A stretch of 64,000 nt of DNA from an uncultured Clostridia bacterium. GTDB lineage: Bacteria > Bacillota > Clostridia > Christensenellales > CAG-138. Below are positions 27,073-37,239 of the stretch, one piece after another (within the stretch, counting starts at the first letter, position 1; each line of letters opens with the position of its first letter). The notes beneath the pieces were generated by a model that made no database searches, had not been told where the DNA came from, and was given only the letters and a program-made list of their open reading frames with translations. A program made the translations under genes and the position numbers. The stretch is from the NCBI GenBank assembly GCA_934633985.1, contig CAKTYU010000001.1, positions 124,001-188,000 of the forward strand, in the 5' to 3' direction.

Positions 27073-27279
27073 ATGAACAGGAGCGACATAGTAGAAAAGC
27101 GATTCAACAGGGCCTTTTGGGGCTATGACATAGTCGAGGTGGATCAGTTCCTCGACGAAATGATTAAGGAGCTGGAGCGCATGGAGCAGGAAAGGAAGCT
27201 CCTCGAGCTGCGTAACCAGATGCTTCTCGACCGTATGGCGCGGGACGGGATAGCCCTAAGCGAGGAAGATAAAAAATAA
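27073..27279 (+). CDS. Short DivIVA-domain protein
   Basis: A 68-residue protein with the DivIVA N-terminal membrane-curvature domain: IVEKRFNRAFWGYDIVEVDQFLDEM, then a coiled coil to the end. Typical DivIVA is 160 residues or more with a long C-terminal coiled coil; that part is missing and the frame closes naturally. It follows sepF, as divIVA follows the ylm cluster in Bacillus. The ATG at 27073 has GAGGT upstream. It may be a dedicated short paralogue, with a full DivIVA elsewhere. Confidence 0.85.
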   Translation: MNRSDIVEKRFNRAFWGYDIVEVDQFLDEMIKELERMEQERKLLELRNQMLLDRMARDGIALSEEDKK

Positions 27280-27306
27280 AGGGAAAAAGCATAATTGAGA
27301 ATAAAC

Positions 27307-27329
27307 GGCCGGCGCTGTCCGGCCTTTTT
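27307..27329 (+). terminator. Intrinsic terminator after divIVA
   Basis: GGCCGG and CCGGCC pair around a CGCTGT loop and are followed by TTTTT. Confidence 0.85.
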
Positions 27330-27393
27330 GTATGTTAATTTTTAAGCCCCCTGCCAATACTAAAAGGACTATGCAAAACACGGGGAGGCTAAA

Positions 27394-30300
27394 ATGCTGC
27401 CAAACAGGACATATAACGAATTGAACGAGAGCTGCTTTTCGCAGACCGAGCTCAGCGAGGAGGCAAGGCTCCGCGCCGGGCTTTCCGCCAGAAAAAACAG
27501 GCGAAGCTCGCTTCAGCTCACCGCTGACAGGAAGGCACTCATTGCCGCATACAGAAAAACGCAGGAAGGGGAGGAGCAATGGGGCGCTCTCGAAGCGCTG
27601 TTCCGGGATTTTTATATAGTCGAGCGGGTGCTTAACGGCTGCGACGAAAGGCCCAGGCGGCTGCCCGTGCTGCTGCATGGGAGCCATGCGGGGCTACCGC
27701 GGGTATACGATATAGCCGCCTGCATTGCGGGCAGACGGGACGGGCACGTAGACGAGGCCACGGTATACGCCTTCATGGAGGCGTATCAGGGCGTAACGCC
27801 GCTGACGATGGCGGAGGTGGCGGAGCTTCCCAATATGCTCAACGCGGCGCTGATAAAGCTGCTTGCGCTGGAATGCGAAAGGGCGCTGGAGGCGGAGGAC
27901 TCGCTGGAGGCGGCAAGAAACGCGGCTGCCCAGCTTGAGAGGATAGGGGAGCGGGCGCGGCGGGAGGCGGTAATAGACAGGCTGGAGCTTGGGGAAAACG
28001 CAGTGCTGTGCGAGTGCCTGTACGGAATGATGAGGGAGCGCGACGAAGGCATAGCGGAGCTTATGGCGGCGAAGCTGCGGCTGGAGGATAAGAGCATAGA
28101 CGGGCTTTGCGCAAAGGCCGCGGCCATGCGGCGGCGCAGCGCCCAGCGGGCGGATAACGCCATAAGGAGCCTAAGGTGCATAGGCTGTATGGACTGGGAC
28201 AAGGCCTTTGAGGAGCTCAGCGTCACTGACAGGGAGCTTAGGCGGGACGGGGTATACGGCAGCATGGACGGGCGCAGCAGAAGCTATTACCGCGCCTCCG
28301 TGGAGCGGCTCTCAGCGCGGCTCGGGGCGGCGGAGCAGGTCATCGCCCGTCAGGCGGTGCGCCTCGCCCAGGGCGGCGAGGGCAAGGAGGGGCAGGCGGG
28401 CTGGTATCTTTTCATGGAGGGCCGGGAACGGCTCTACAACGCGCTCAGGCCGGATATGCGCTTTAAAAAGGGCGGCGAGGATAAAAAGCTGTGGAAATTC
28501 GAGATATTCAACATAGCCCTTGCCCTGCTGCTCATACGGCTGGGGGCGGCGGCGGGCATAGCGCCGCTGATACTTGCTATAATCCCCGCGTGGACGGTGG
28601 CCTCCGGCATAAGCGTAAGGCTGTGGCTGCGGTTCAGCCCCCGGCGGGTGATACCGAGGATAGCGGAGGAAAACCTTAACGGAGGCAATAAGACGCTCAT
28701 AGCGGTACCCGCGCTGGTGACAGACGAGGAGTGCCTGCGGGCGGTATTTGAGCGCATGGAGGAGCACTACCTCGCCACGCGGCTGAAGGGCTGCTGCTAC
28801 GCAGTGCTGGGGGATTTTAAGGACAGCCCAAAGGAGCGCGAGCGGGGCGAGGGTGGGCTTTTGAATCTAGAGAGGGAGCTTACGGCGCGGCTGAACAAAA
28901 AGTATCCATCCGGGGAAGAAAAGCCGCTGTTTTACTGCCTGCACAGGCGCCGCAGCCTTGCCGCGGCGGACGGCGTATATATGGGGCGGGAGCGCAAGCG
29001 GGGAGCGATATGCGACCTCGTCCGGCTTATATGCGAGGGGGAAAGGGAGCCCTTCTGCCTTATTACGGGCGAGCTGCCTAAGGGGATAGAATACTGCATA
29101 ACGCTGGACAGCGATACCGTGCTTCCGCCAGGGGCGGCGGCGGAGCTCATAGGCTGCATGGAGCATCCCCTGAACGCGCCGGAGGTATCCGGCGGGACGG
29201 TGCGCCGGGGCTACGGCATGATAGCGCCGCGCATGGCGTCCACGCCCAAGGGGGCGGCAAGGAGCTTTTTTGCGAGGATAATATCCGGCTCCGCCGGTGT
29301 GGACGGCTACTTTCCCACGGCGCCGGAATTTTATCAGGACGTGTTCGGGTGCGGCTCCTTTGGCGGCAAGGGCATATTCCGCATACGCACATTCATGGAT
29401 ACCGCAATGCGCTGGATACCCGAAAACACCGTGCTCAGCCACGATATGCTGGAGGGCTGCTTCTGCGGCTGCGGCTATGCGGGGGATATCGCGCTTTACG
29501 ACAGCGAGCCCGACTCCTTCATAGCGTGGTGGAAGCGGCAGCACAGATGGCTAAGGGGGGATTGGCAGCTACTTCCGTTTTTAAGGGACTGGATAAGGGA
29601 CGCGGAGGGGGTGAAGCGGGACAACCCCTTAAGCTGGCTCTCCAAGCGCAAGATACTCGACAACCTAAGGAGGTGCATACTGCCCGGGAGCGTGCTTTAC
29701 GCGGTTCTGCTCATGCCATATACCGGCGGGGGCTGGCACATAGCGCTGGCGCTCTTCGCCCTGTGCGACGGCTTTTTTACCGAGCTTATCACACTGCCTT
29801 TTCGGGCGGCGCTCACCCGCAACGCAGATCCCTTGGGCATGGCGGCGGATATGCTTACGCCCGCCGCGCGGGCGGGGCTGGATATAATGGCGCTGCCATA
29901 TGCCTCGGCACGCTCCGGCGACGCCCAGCGGCGCACGCTTTACAGGATGTTAGTATCCCGCAGGCACATGCTGGAATGGCAGACGGCGGCGCAGGCCAAC
30001 TCAAGGCCAAGGGGGATAAACGGCTACTATGGCGCGCTGTGCGTATGCCCGCTCATGGGCATAATCATGGCGGCTGGGGCGATACTGGGCAAAACGCCCG
30101 TCATAGCGGCGCTCTTCGCCGCGCTGTGGTGCGCTATGCCGGCGGCGATATGGGCGCTGGACAAAAGGCCGCCCAAGGAGGTGCTGAGGATAGGCGACAG
30201 GGAGCTTCTTGAGGATATAGCGGAGAGTACGTGGGCGTTTTTTGAGGCGTTTGCCGGGGAGGGCAGGGGCTGCCTGCCTCCGGATAACCTCCAGCAGGAG

Positions 30301-33300
30301 CCGGAAAAGCGCCCTGCGGTAAACACGTCTCCCACGAATATAGGCATGGCGATGGCTGCGGCGGTCGCCGCGGCGGAGCTGGGGCTGATCACGGCGGACG
30401 AGCTGGAAAAGCGGCTCTCCTGCACCATGGATACAGTGGATAAAATGCAGAGGTGGCACGGGCATCTATACAACTGGTACAGGACGGACACGCTGGAGGT
30501 AATGAGCCCAAGGTACGTTTCCACCGTAGACAGCGGCAATTTCTGCGCCTGCCTTATCACGGGCGCAATGGCGCTAAAAAAATACGGCCGCGAGGATACG
30601 GCGGCGCGCCTTGAGCGGGCGGCGTTGGAAACGGACTTTTCGGCGCTCTACGATGGGGAACGGCGGCTTTTCAGGATAGGGTATGACGGGGACTCCTGCG
30701 AGCTGTCCGATTCGTGGTACGACCTGCTGGCCTCGGAGTCGCGCCTGACGAGCCTTATCGCCGTGGCCCTGGGCGGCGTAAGGCCGGAGCACTGGTTCAA
30801 GCTCGGGCGGCAGATGGCCCCTGTGCTGGGCGGCACTCTGGTATCCTGGAGCGGCACCATGTTCGAGTACCTTATGCCGGTGCTTTTTACCGGCGCGGCG
30901 CCGGATACGCTGCTTTACAATAGCTGCAAAAACGCCGTGAAGGCGCAGAAGCGGCAGCGCTATGGCGGGGTATGGGGCATATCCGAGTCGGGCTACTATG
31001 CCTTTGACCGCAATATGTACTATCAGTACCGGGCCTTCGGCTTGGGGCGGCTGAGCCTTATGAGCTGCCGGGAGCGCGGCAGGGTGATATCGCCCTATTC
31101 TACCATGCTCGCCTTGGCCTTCGATCCGCGGGGCGCCTGCGAAAACATAAGGCGCCTCGCGGAGGCGGGCGGCTCAGGGCCATACGGCATGTACGAGGCG
31201 CTGGACTATACCGAGGGCCGGAGGGACGCGAGGACGGATCACGCCGTGGTTAAGAGCTTTATGGCGCACCATCAGGGCATGAGCCTGTGCGCCATAGCGA
31301 ACGCGCTGTGCGACGGGGCGATAACCAAGCACTTCATGTCATACCCCGCGATGCGCGCCTTTGAAATACTTACGGAGGAGGCCGCCCCAAAGAGGGGGAT
31401 ACGCATAAAGCCGCTTCACTCCGCCGAGGGCAAGGTTCAGAAAAACGGCGCGCGGAGGAGGGCGAGGCCGCGCATAATACGCGAAAGGCACGGCATACCC
31501 GAGTGCCAGCTTTTGACCAACGGCAGCTATACGCTGTTTTTGACCGAGGACGGAGATGGCTTTTCGAGGTGCGGCGATATAATGCTCACGCGCTGGCGGC
31601 CCGACAGCATACGCGGCGGGAACGGGGTGCGGATAGTGGTGCGGTGCGGGAACGAGGCATGGGACACCGCAAGGGGCGCGGAGGCCGTTTTTTATCCGCA
31701 CAGGGCGGAATTTAACAGCGCCCGCGGCGGCATATCCTGCCGGATGGAGATATGCGCGGCAGCCGGACAGAACGGCGAGGTGCGGCGCATCACCGTAAAA
31801 AACACCGGCGCGGAGGAAAGGCATATAGAGATAGGGGCGTTTTTTGACGTGTGCATGAGCCGGCAGGCGGCGGATACGGCCCACCCCTCCTTCAACAGGC
31901 TGACGGTGGACGCCCACATGAGAGACGGCGCGCTGCTTTTTGAAAAGCGGGGAAGGGACGCGGGCTGGCTCTGCTGCAGGCTCATATCGAAGGGGCAGGT
32001 GCATTACTGCGCGGACAGGCTCAAGGCGCTGGGGCGGCTCAAAACGCCGGAGCAGGCTATGCTGCAGCCTATGCCCCAGGCGGAAAGCGCCGAATGTCCG
32101 GTGCTTCCGTATTTCGGGGCGCGGAGCGAGGTGGCGGTGGCTCCCGGCGAGGGGCAGGAGCTTTGGCTGATCATGGGCTATGCAGAGAGCGAGGAGCGCG
32201 CGCTGGAGGATTGCCGCGAGCTGCACGGAAGGCTTGGCGATTGCTTTGCCATGAGCGAGGCGCAGACAGACGGCCTGCTTAGGGAGACCGCCACGGAATA
32301 CGGCAAGGCGGAGCTTTTTGAAAGGATGGCGGCAAGGCTGCTGCTGGAGATACCCGTAAGGCACGGCGCGATAGGGCCGGGAGGAAGGGAGGCGCTCTGG
32401 CGGCACGGCATATCCGGCGATAGGCCCGTGGTGCTGGCGGAGATACGGCGCATAACCGAGCTTAGGCTGCTGCGCTCACTTATGGAGTTTTCAAAATACA
32501 TGGCGAAAAGGCTTTTGCCCGTGGATGTGATTGCGGTGGGCCGCTACCCCGGCGAATACAGAAACGAGCTGCGGGAGCGCATGGCGGCTATAATGGCTGA
32601 GGAGATAGGCTGCGGCAGGGCGCACCTTATCAACGGCTTTGAGCTTAAGGAGGGGGAGATGGCCGCGCTGCGCTGCGCCGCCATGCTGGAAATAAGGGCG
32701 GATACGAGCCTGAACAGGCAGCTTGCCCCAACCGCCGCAGGGGAGGCGGAGCTGCGAAGCTATAACGGCTATAAGCATGGCTGCATAGACATAATGCGGC
32801 CGGAGCTGAGCTTTGACAACGGCTTGGGCGGCTTTGACAGGAACGGGGAATACGCGATCACCCTTGAGGCGGGGCAAAGCCTGCCTATGCCGTGGTGCAA
32901 CGTCATAGCCAACGATACCTTCGGCTGCATAGTTACGGAGCGGGGCGGCGGGCATACCTGGCGGGGCAACAGCCGGGAGCATAAGCTCACCCCGTGGTAC
33001 GATTCCCCCGCCGAGGATACGCAGGGAGAGCTTCTGCTGATAACCGACACGGCGAGCGGCGAGACGTTTTCGCCCTTTGCAAGCCTTATGCAGGGGCGGC
33101 GCATAATACGGCACGGCTACGGCTATTCGGAGTTCCTGTCAGGGGACTGCGGGCTTAAAACCAGCCTTACCGTGTTCGTGCATGAGCGGCTGAACGCAAA
33201 ATACTCGGCGCTGAGCATAGAAAATCCCGGCAGAGAAAGGCGGGAGCTCAGCGTAATGTACGGGGTGGAGTGGGCGCTGGGGCCGGAGCAAAGGAGACAG

Positions 33301-35052
33301 GGCATATACGCATACCAAACGGAATACGGCGTATGTGCAAGGAACCTGCTGGATAAGGAGGGCGGCGACGCGGCGTATATCGCCCTGATAAACGGCGAGG
33401 CCGAAAAATGCTCAGACCGGGAGGCGATATTCCGCCGAGGCTGGGACGCTGAGGAGCTGTTGGACGGCGGCGGGCAGGGCGGGGCCTCGGCCCTGCGCAG
33501 CGTTGTTAGCCTTGCCCCCGGGGAGGAGATACGGCTGGTGTTCGCGCTGGGCGAGGGCAGCGAGGAGGAGATACGGCAATGCCTGAACGAGGATACGGAC
33601 GCGGCCCTCGGCGACGTGATCGCGCTGTGGAGGCGGCGGCTCGGCGGCATAGAGATACGCACGCCGGACGCGGCCATGGACGCCATGATGAACGGACGGC
33701 TGCTTTATCAGGCCTTTGCCGCAAGGGTGCTGGCTAAATGCGGCTACTATCAGTGCGGCGGCGCGGTGGGCTTTAGGGATCAGCTTCAGGATATGCTTGC
33801 CGTGATGCACACTGAGCCCGAACGGGCAAGGCGGCACATACTGCTCTGCGCCTCAAAGCAGTTCAGAGAGGGGGACGTGCTGCATTGGTGGCATTGGCCG
33901 GGCCGGGGCGTGCGTACCCGCATAACCGACGACAGGCTTTTTCTGCCTTATGTATTATGGGAATACGTTCACCTCACAGGCGATCAGGGCATACTCGGCG
34001 AGCAGGTGAGCTACCTTGAGGGCGGGGCGATACCCGGCGGGGCAAAGGACCTATACGACGACTTTGCGGATTCATCATACACGGAGACGTTGTATCAGCA
34101 CTGCGTAAGGGCGGTGGATAGCATAGGCTTCGGCAGCCGCGGATTGCCCCTCATGGGCGGCGGCGACTGGAACGACGGCATGGACGAGGTGGGGCGCGAT
34201 GGCGGCGAAAGCGTATGGCTGGGCTGGTTTTTGCTGGATGTGACAGACAAAATGTGCGGCCTTGCCGAAATGTGCCGCAAAAAGGCAGACGGCAAGCGCT
34301 TTAAGGAAAAGGCTGCAAGGCTGCGCCGCTGCGTGGAGCGGGCGGGCTGGGACGGCGCGTGGTACCTTCGGGCGTATTACGGCAGCGGCGAGCCTCTCGG
34401 CGCAAAGGGAAACGTCGCCTGCGAGATAGACTGCATATCACAGGCGTGGGCGGCAATATGCGGCGGCGAGCATTCCGGCGAGGCGGTAAGCTCTATGCTG
34501 AGCATGCTTTACGACGAGCAGGAGGGCGTCATAAAGCTGCTGACGCCGCCCTTTGCCGGAGAGGGTGGGCCGCGGCCCGGGTATATCGCGGACTATATCC
34601 CCGGTGTGAGGGAGAACGGCGGGCAGTATACCCACGGCGCGGTATGGGCGGTGCGCGCCTGCTGCTGTCTGGGCATGGGCGAGGAGGCCCTTGCGCTTTT
34701 CGATGCGCTGAATCCCGTAAACCACGCGCTGACGCGGGCGCAGGCGGCAAAATACAAGGGGGAGCCATACGCCGTGGCTGGGGACGTGTATTCAGGGCTC
34801 AATGCCGGAAGGGCGGGCTGGACGTGGTACACCGGGGCGGCGGCGTGGCTGTATAAGATATGCCTTGAGGATATGCTGGGCATAAGGAGGGAGAAGGACG
34901 CCCTACAAATAGCGCCAGCCGTCCCCTTTGAGGAGTACACCGTGAAATACAGGTACGGCGAGGCGGTATACATACTTCACCTGAGCGGCAAGAGCCGGGG
35001 CAGGATAAAGCTGGAGGACGGCAAAACGACGCGCGAGATCACGATAGAATAA
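27394..35052 (+). CDS. Cyclic beta-1,2-glucan synthase (GT84-GH189-GH94 layout)
   Basis: A 2552-residue membrane enzyme expected to build linear beta-1,2-glucan from UDP-glucose on itself and release it as a ring. The order matches NdvB/ChvB/Cgs: an N-terminal region, membrane segments near 365-412, then a GT84 glycosyltransferase (LDSDTVLP near 571, QHRWLRGDW near 716). More membrane segments lie near 765-810 and 880-925. A glycoamylase-like transglycosylating domain of the type now classed GH189 follows (HHQGMSL near 1291). The C-terminal GH94-like part has HWWHWPGRG (about 2162) and GGGDWNDGMDE (about 2254). It is slightly shorter than the roughly 2800 residues of Gram-negative enzymes. 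No exporter is adjacent. I saw no clear promoter in the 64 bases before it. Confidence 0.9.
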   Translation: MLPNRTYNELNESCFSQTELSEEARLRAGLSARKNRRSSLQLTADRKALIAAYRKTQEGEEQWGALEALFRDFYIVERVLNGCDERPRRLPVLLHGSHAGLPRVYDIAACIAGRRDGHVDEATVYAFMEAYQGVTPLTMAEVAELPNMLNAALIKLLALECERALEAEDSLEAARNAAAQLERIGERARREAVIDRLELGENAVLCECLYGMMRERDEGIAELMAAKLRLEDKSIDGLCAKAAAMRRRSAQRADNAIRSLRCIGCMDWDKAFEELSVTDRELRRDGVYGSMDGRSRSYYRASVERLSARLGAAEQVIARQAVRLAQGGEGKEGQAGWYLFMEGRERLYNALRPDMRFKKGGEDKKLWKFEIFNIALALLLIRLGAAAGIAPLILAIIPAWTVASGISVRLWLRFSPRRVIPRIAEENLNGGNKTLIAVPALVTDEECLRAVFERMEEHYLATRLKGCCYAVLGDFKDSPKERERGEGGLLNLERELTARLNKKYPSGEEKPLFYCLHRRRSLAAADGVYMGRERKRGAICDLVRLICEGEREPFCLITGELPKGIEYCITLDSDTVLPPGAAAELIGCMEHPLNAPEVSGGTVRRGYGMIAPRMASTPKGAARSFFARIISGSAGVDGYFPTAPEFYQDVFGCGSFGGKGIFRIRTFMDTAMRWIPENTVLSHDMLEGCFCGCGYAGDIALYDSEPDSFIAWWKRQHRWLRGDWQLLPFLRDWIRDAEGVKRDNPLSWLSKRKILDNLRRCILPGSVLYAVLLMPYTGGGWHIALALFALCDGFFTELITLPFRAALTRNADPLGMAADMLTPAARAGLDIMALPYASARSGDAQRRTLYRMLVSRRHMLEWQTAAQANSRPRGINGYYGALCVCPLMGIIMAAGAILGKTPVIAALFAALWCAMPAAIWALDKRPPKEVLRIGDRELLEDIAESTWAFFEAFAGEGRGCLPPDNLQQEPEKRPAVNTSPTNIGMAMAAAVAAAELGLITADELEKRLSCTMDTVDKMQRWHGHLYNWYRTDTLEVMSPRYVSTVDSGNFCACLITGAMALKKYGREDTAARLERAALETDFSALYDGERRLFRIGYDGDSCELSDSWYDLLASESRLTSLIAVALGGVRPEHWFKLGRQMAPVLGGTLVSWSGTMFEYLMPVLFTGAAPDTLLYNSCKNAVKAQKRQRYGGVWGISESGYYAFDRNMYYQYRAFGLGRLSLMSCRERGRVISPYSTMLALAFDPRGACENIRRLAEAGGSGPYGMYEALDYTEGRRDARTDHAVVKSFMAHHQGMSLCAIANALCDGAITKHFMSYPAMRAFEILTEEAAPKRGIRIKPLHSAEGKVQKNGARRRARPRIIRERHGIPECQLLTNGSYTLFLTEDGDGFSRCGDIMLTRWRPDSIRGGNGVRIVVRCGNEAWDTARGAEAVFYPHRAEFNSARGGISCRMEICAAAGQNGEVRRITVKNTGAEERHIEIGAFFDVCMSRQAADTAHPSFNRLTVDAHMRDGALLFEKRGRDAGWLCCRLISKGQVHYCADRLKALGRLKTPEQAMLQPMPQAESAECPVLPYFGARSEVAVAPGEGQELWLIMGYAESEERALEDCRELHGRLGDCFAMSEAQTDGLLRETATEYGKAELFERMAARLLLEIPVRHGAIGPGGREALWRHGISGDRPVVLAEIRRITELRLLRSLMEFSKYMAKRLLPVDVIAVGRYPGEYRNELRERMAAIMAEEIGCGRAHLINGFELKEGEMAALRCAAMLEIRADTSLNRQLAPTAAGEAELRSYNGYKHGCIDIMRPELSFDNGLGGFDRNGEYAITLEAGQSLPMPWCNVIANDTFGCIVTERGGGHTWRGNSREHKLTPWYDSPAEDTQGELLLITDTASGETFSPFASLMQGRRIIRHGYGYSEFLSGDCGLKTSLTVFVHERLNAKYSALSIENPGRERRELSVMYGVEWALGPEQRRQGIYAYQTEYGVCARNLLDKEGGDAAYIALINGEAEKCSDREAIFRRGWDAEELLDGGGQGGASALRSVVSLAPGEEIRLVFALGEGSEEEIRQCLNEDTDAALGDVIALWRRRLGGIEIRTPDAAMDAMMNGRLLYQAFAARVLAKCGYYQCGGAVGFRDQLQDMLAVMHTEPERARRHILLCASKQFREGDVLHWWHWPGRGVRTRITDDRLFLPYVLWEYVHLTGDQGILGEQVSYLEGGAIPGGAKDLYDDFADSSYTETLYQHCVRAVDSIGFGSRGLPLMGGGDWNDGMDEVGRDGGESVWLGWFLLDVTDKMCGLAEMCRKKADGKRFKEKAARLRRCVERAGWDGAWYLRAYYGSGEPLGAKGNVACEIDCISQAWAAICGGEHSGEAVSSMLSMLYDEQEGVIKLLTPPFAGEGGPRPGYIADYIPGVRENGGQYTHGAVWAVRACCCLGMGEEALALFDALNPVNHALTRAQAAKYKGEPYAVAGDVYSGLNAGRAGWTWYTGAAAWLYKICLEDMLGIRREKDALQIAPAVPFEEYTVKYRYGEAVYILHLSGKSRGRIKLEDGKTTREITIE

Positions 35053-35055
35053 AGA

Positions 35056-35087
35056 GAGGGCCGCAGCCTGTTTTGGCTGCGGCCCTC
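35056..35087. terminator. Bidirectional hairpin between convergent cgs and psuG
   Basis: A perfect 13-bp GC-rich stem (GAGGGCCGCAGCC, loop TGTTTT). No T run follows on the plus strand; on the minus strand TCTTTATTCT follows. It can serve both converging genes. Confidence 0.65.
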
Positions 35088-35164
35088 GGTATGGGGGAAA
35101 AACCATACATCAGGGAATTTCCGGTTTAAGTAAGGCCCCGGCTCCGCCTCGCCCTGCCTTTGCC

Positions 35165-36085
35165 TTATGGCAGCTTGCAGTATTCGACTGCTATGCGGGA
35201 GGCGACCCGGGCGTTGTTGTAGGCCAGCTGCAGGTTGGAGGCAAGGGACTCGCCGCCCGTAAGCTCCTTTATATTGGCCAGCAGGAAGGGGGTGGTGTCC
35301 TTGCCGTGTATGCCCTGCTCCTTCGCCATGGACAGGGCGCGGCCGATAACAGCCTCCATTTCGTCAAAGTCAAGCTCGTACTCCTTGGGTATGGGGTTGG
35401 CTATCAGCGCGCCGCCCTCTAAGCCCACGTCCCATTTGGTCTTGATTATGCGGGCTATCTCGTTGGCGTCCTTTGCGTTGTAGTCCACCTTGAAGCCGCT
35501 CCTGCGGCAATAGAAGGCGGGGAAGTCGTAGGTACCAGCGCCGATCACAGGCACGCCCATGGTCTCGAGGTATTCGAGGGTAAGGCCTATATCCAGTATG
35601 GATTTTGCGCCCGCGCATACCACCGCCACGGGGGTATGGGCCAGCTCCTGAAGGTCGGCGCTTATGTCCATGGTCTCGGCAGCGCCCCTGTGTACGCCGC
35701 CTATGCCGCCGGTGGCGAAAATGCGTATTCCGGCGAGGGAGGCTATGAGCATGGTGCTGGCGACGGTGGTAGCGCCGGTCTTGCCTGCGGCGAGGTATAC
35801 GGCTACGTCCCTGCGGCTGACCTTGCCCACGCCGTCTGCCCTGCACATTAGCTCCAGCTCCTCGGCGTTCAGCCCGACCTTCAGCTTGCCGCCGATTATG
35901 GCGGTGGTGGCGGGCACTGCGCCCTCACTGCGCACTATTTTTTCGACGCTATGGGCGAATTCAAGGTTTTCGGGGTATGGCATACCATGGCTGAGAATGG
36001 TGCTTTCGAGGGCGACCACGGGCCTGCCCTCGTCTATCGCCTGCTGTATTTCGGGTGCAACGCTAAGGTAATCTTTGATAGTCAT
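35165..36085 (-). CDS. psuG: Pseudouridine-5'-phosphate glycosidase
   Basis: Splits pseudouridine 5'-phosphate into uracil and ribose 5-phosphate. The 306-residue protein has VVALESTILSHGMPYPEN near the N-terminus, GLNAEEL, the Lys-containing SRRDVA and the glycine-rich ATGGIGGVHRGA. NPIPKEYELD and HGKDTTPFLLANIKELTGG complete the family pattern. It lies 6 bases downstream of psuK, so one operon salvages pseudouridine from RNA turnover. Confidence 0.95.
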   Translation of the reverse strand: MTIKDYLSVAPEIQQAIDEGRPVVALESTILSHGMPYPENLEFAHSVEKIVRSEGAVPATTAIIGGKLKVGLNAEELELMCRADGVGKVSRRDVAVYLAAGKTGATTVASTMLIASLAGIRIFATGGIGGVHRGAAETMDISADLQELAHTPVAVVCAGAKSILDIGLTLEYLETMGVPVIGAGTYDFPAFYCRRSGFKVDYNAKDANEIARIIKTKWDVGLEGGALIANPIPKEYELDFDEMEAVIGRALSMAKEQGIHGKDTTPFLLANIKELTGGESLASNLQLAYNNARVASRIAVEYCKLP

Positions 36086-36091
36086 CGGCTT

Positions 36092-37189
36092 TTATCCTCT
36101 TTCAATAATTATTTTCTCTATAAGTTCGGGGCATATTTCGGGGTTTATCGTCGTAGCCGCGGATACGGCCGCCGCCCCTGCCGCCAGCGCGTAATCTATG
36201 GTGCGGTCTATGCCGAAGCCCTTCAGGTAGCTGTATATCACTGCCGCCGTAAAGGCGTCACCCGCGCCGGAGGCGTTGGCGATATCCTCTATGGGGCTAA
36301 GCGCCCGCTGGACCAAGCTGCCCTCGCTGTCCATATACAGGCAGCCCTCATGCCCCATGGAAACGAATATGCGCTTTACCCCGCGGCAAAGGAGCGCTTC
36401 ACAGGCGGCCTTCACGCCCTCAAGGGTGTCGGTAGCCTTGCCCGTAAGCACCGTGAGCTCCATCCTGTTGGGCTTTAGGGTATGCACCTTGCCCACATAG
36501 GGCTTCAGCCGCCGGGCGTATGCGGAGGATACCGGGTCGCAGAACAGGGGCAGCGAGTCGCCGTACTGGGAGGTTATGCCCTCAATCACCGCCTCCGGCA
36601 GCGCCGGGTCGAATATGAGCAGCCTCGCGCCCCTTATCATGCCTTCCCTGCGCCTGATAAACTCCATATCCATGCGTTGAAGCACCGACATATCCGACAG
36701 CGCCACATACATCTCGCCGCGCTCATCCAGCAGCGACATATAGGTGGAGGAGGGGCGCCCCTCTACCGTCATGCATTGGCTCATGTCGATGCCGGCGGCG
36801 GCGGAGCCCTCGCGTATCATCTCCCCGTAAAGGTCGCTCCCCAGGGCCGAGATGAGCCTTACGCTTCCCCCCAGTCGCGCCAGGTTCTCGCATATATTGC
36901 GGGTAACGCCGCCCAGGGATATGCTCATGGAGCCCGGGTTGCTGTCCGCCATTATTATGGGGCTCGCGCTGCGCCCGCATATATCCACGTTGGCCGCGCC
37001 TATTCCCACGGCGTAGTCAAAGTCGTTTACGAGGTATATGCGCCCGCTGATATAGCCCTTCTTTTGAAGGTTGGATATATGCACCGCAACGGATGCCCGG
37101 GCGATATTCAGCCGGGAGGCTATCTCGCTCTGCTCTATATCCGGCTGCTTTTTTATTATGTCAAGTATCTCGCGCTCGCGGTTGGTCAT
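36092..37189 (-). CDS. psuK: Pseudouridine kinase with N-terminal winged helix (PsuK)
   Basis: Phosphorylates pseudouridine. Residues 1-60 form a winged helix-turn-helix (REREILDIIKKQPDIEQSEIASRLNIARASVAVHISNL). A PfkB ribokinase-type kinase follows (VDICG, SLGGVTRNICENLARLGG, and the catalytic GAGDAFTAAVIYSYL with Asp). The HTH-kinase fusion suggests that the kinase also represses its own operon. The ATG at 37189 (365 residues) follows AAGGG; a GTG three codons upstream is the alternative. A palindrome overlaps its promoter. Confidence 0.9.
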   Translation of the reverse strand: MTNREREILDIIKKQPDIEQSEIASRLNIARASVAVHISNLQKKGYISGRIYLVNDFDYAVGIGAANVDICGRSASPIIMADSNPGSMSISLGGVTRNICENLARLGGSVRLISALGSDLYGEMIREGSAAAGIDMSQCMTVEGRPSSTYMSLLDERGEMYVALSDMSVLQRMDMEFIRRREGMIRGARLLIFDPALPEAVIEGITSQYGDSLPLFCDPVSSAYARRLKPYVGKVHTLKPNRMELTVLTGKATDTLEGVKAACEALLCRGVKRIFVSMGHEGCLYMDSEGSLVQRALSPIEDIANASGAGDAFTAAVIYSYLKGFGIDRTIDYALAAGAAAVSAATTINPEICPELIEKIIIERG

Positions 37190-37226
37190 TGCGGTCACCC
37201 TTCACAACTTTTGTTTATAAATAATA

Positions 37227-37239
37227 ACTAATGTTTAGT
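37227..37239. promoter_or_regulatory. Candidate operator overlapping the psuK -10 box
   Basis: The 13-base palindrome ACTAA-TGT-TTAGT covers the first half of the -10 box on the minus strand. It is a plausible site for the winged helix of PsuK; this is inference from position and symmetry. Confidence 0.45.

Noticed and set aside
34359..34856. Plus-strand open frame in another register inside the glucan synthase gene
   Set aside because: It overlaps the conserved GH94 region, is Arg/Gly-rich without motifs and has no ribosome site.
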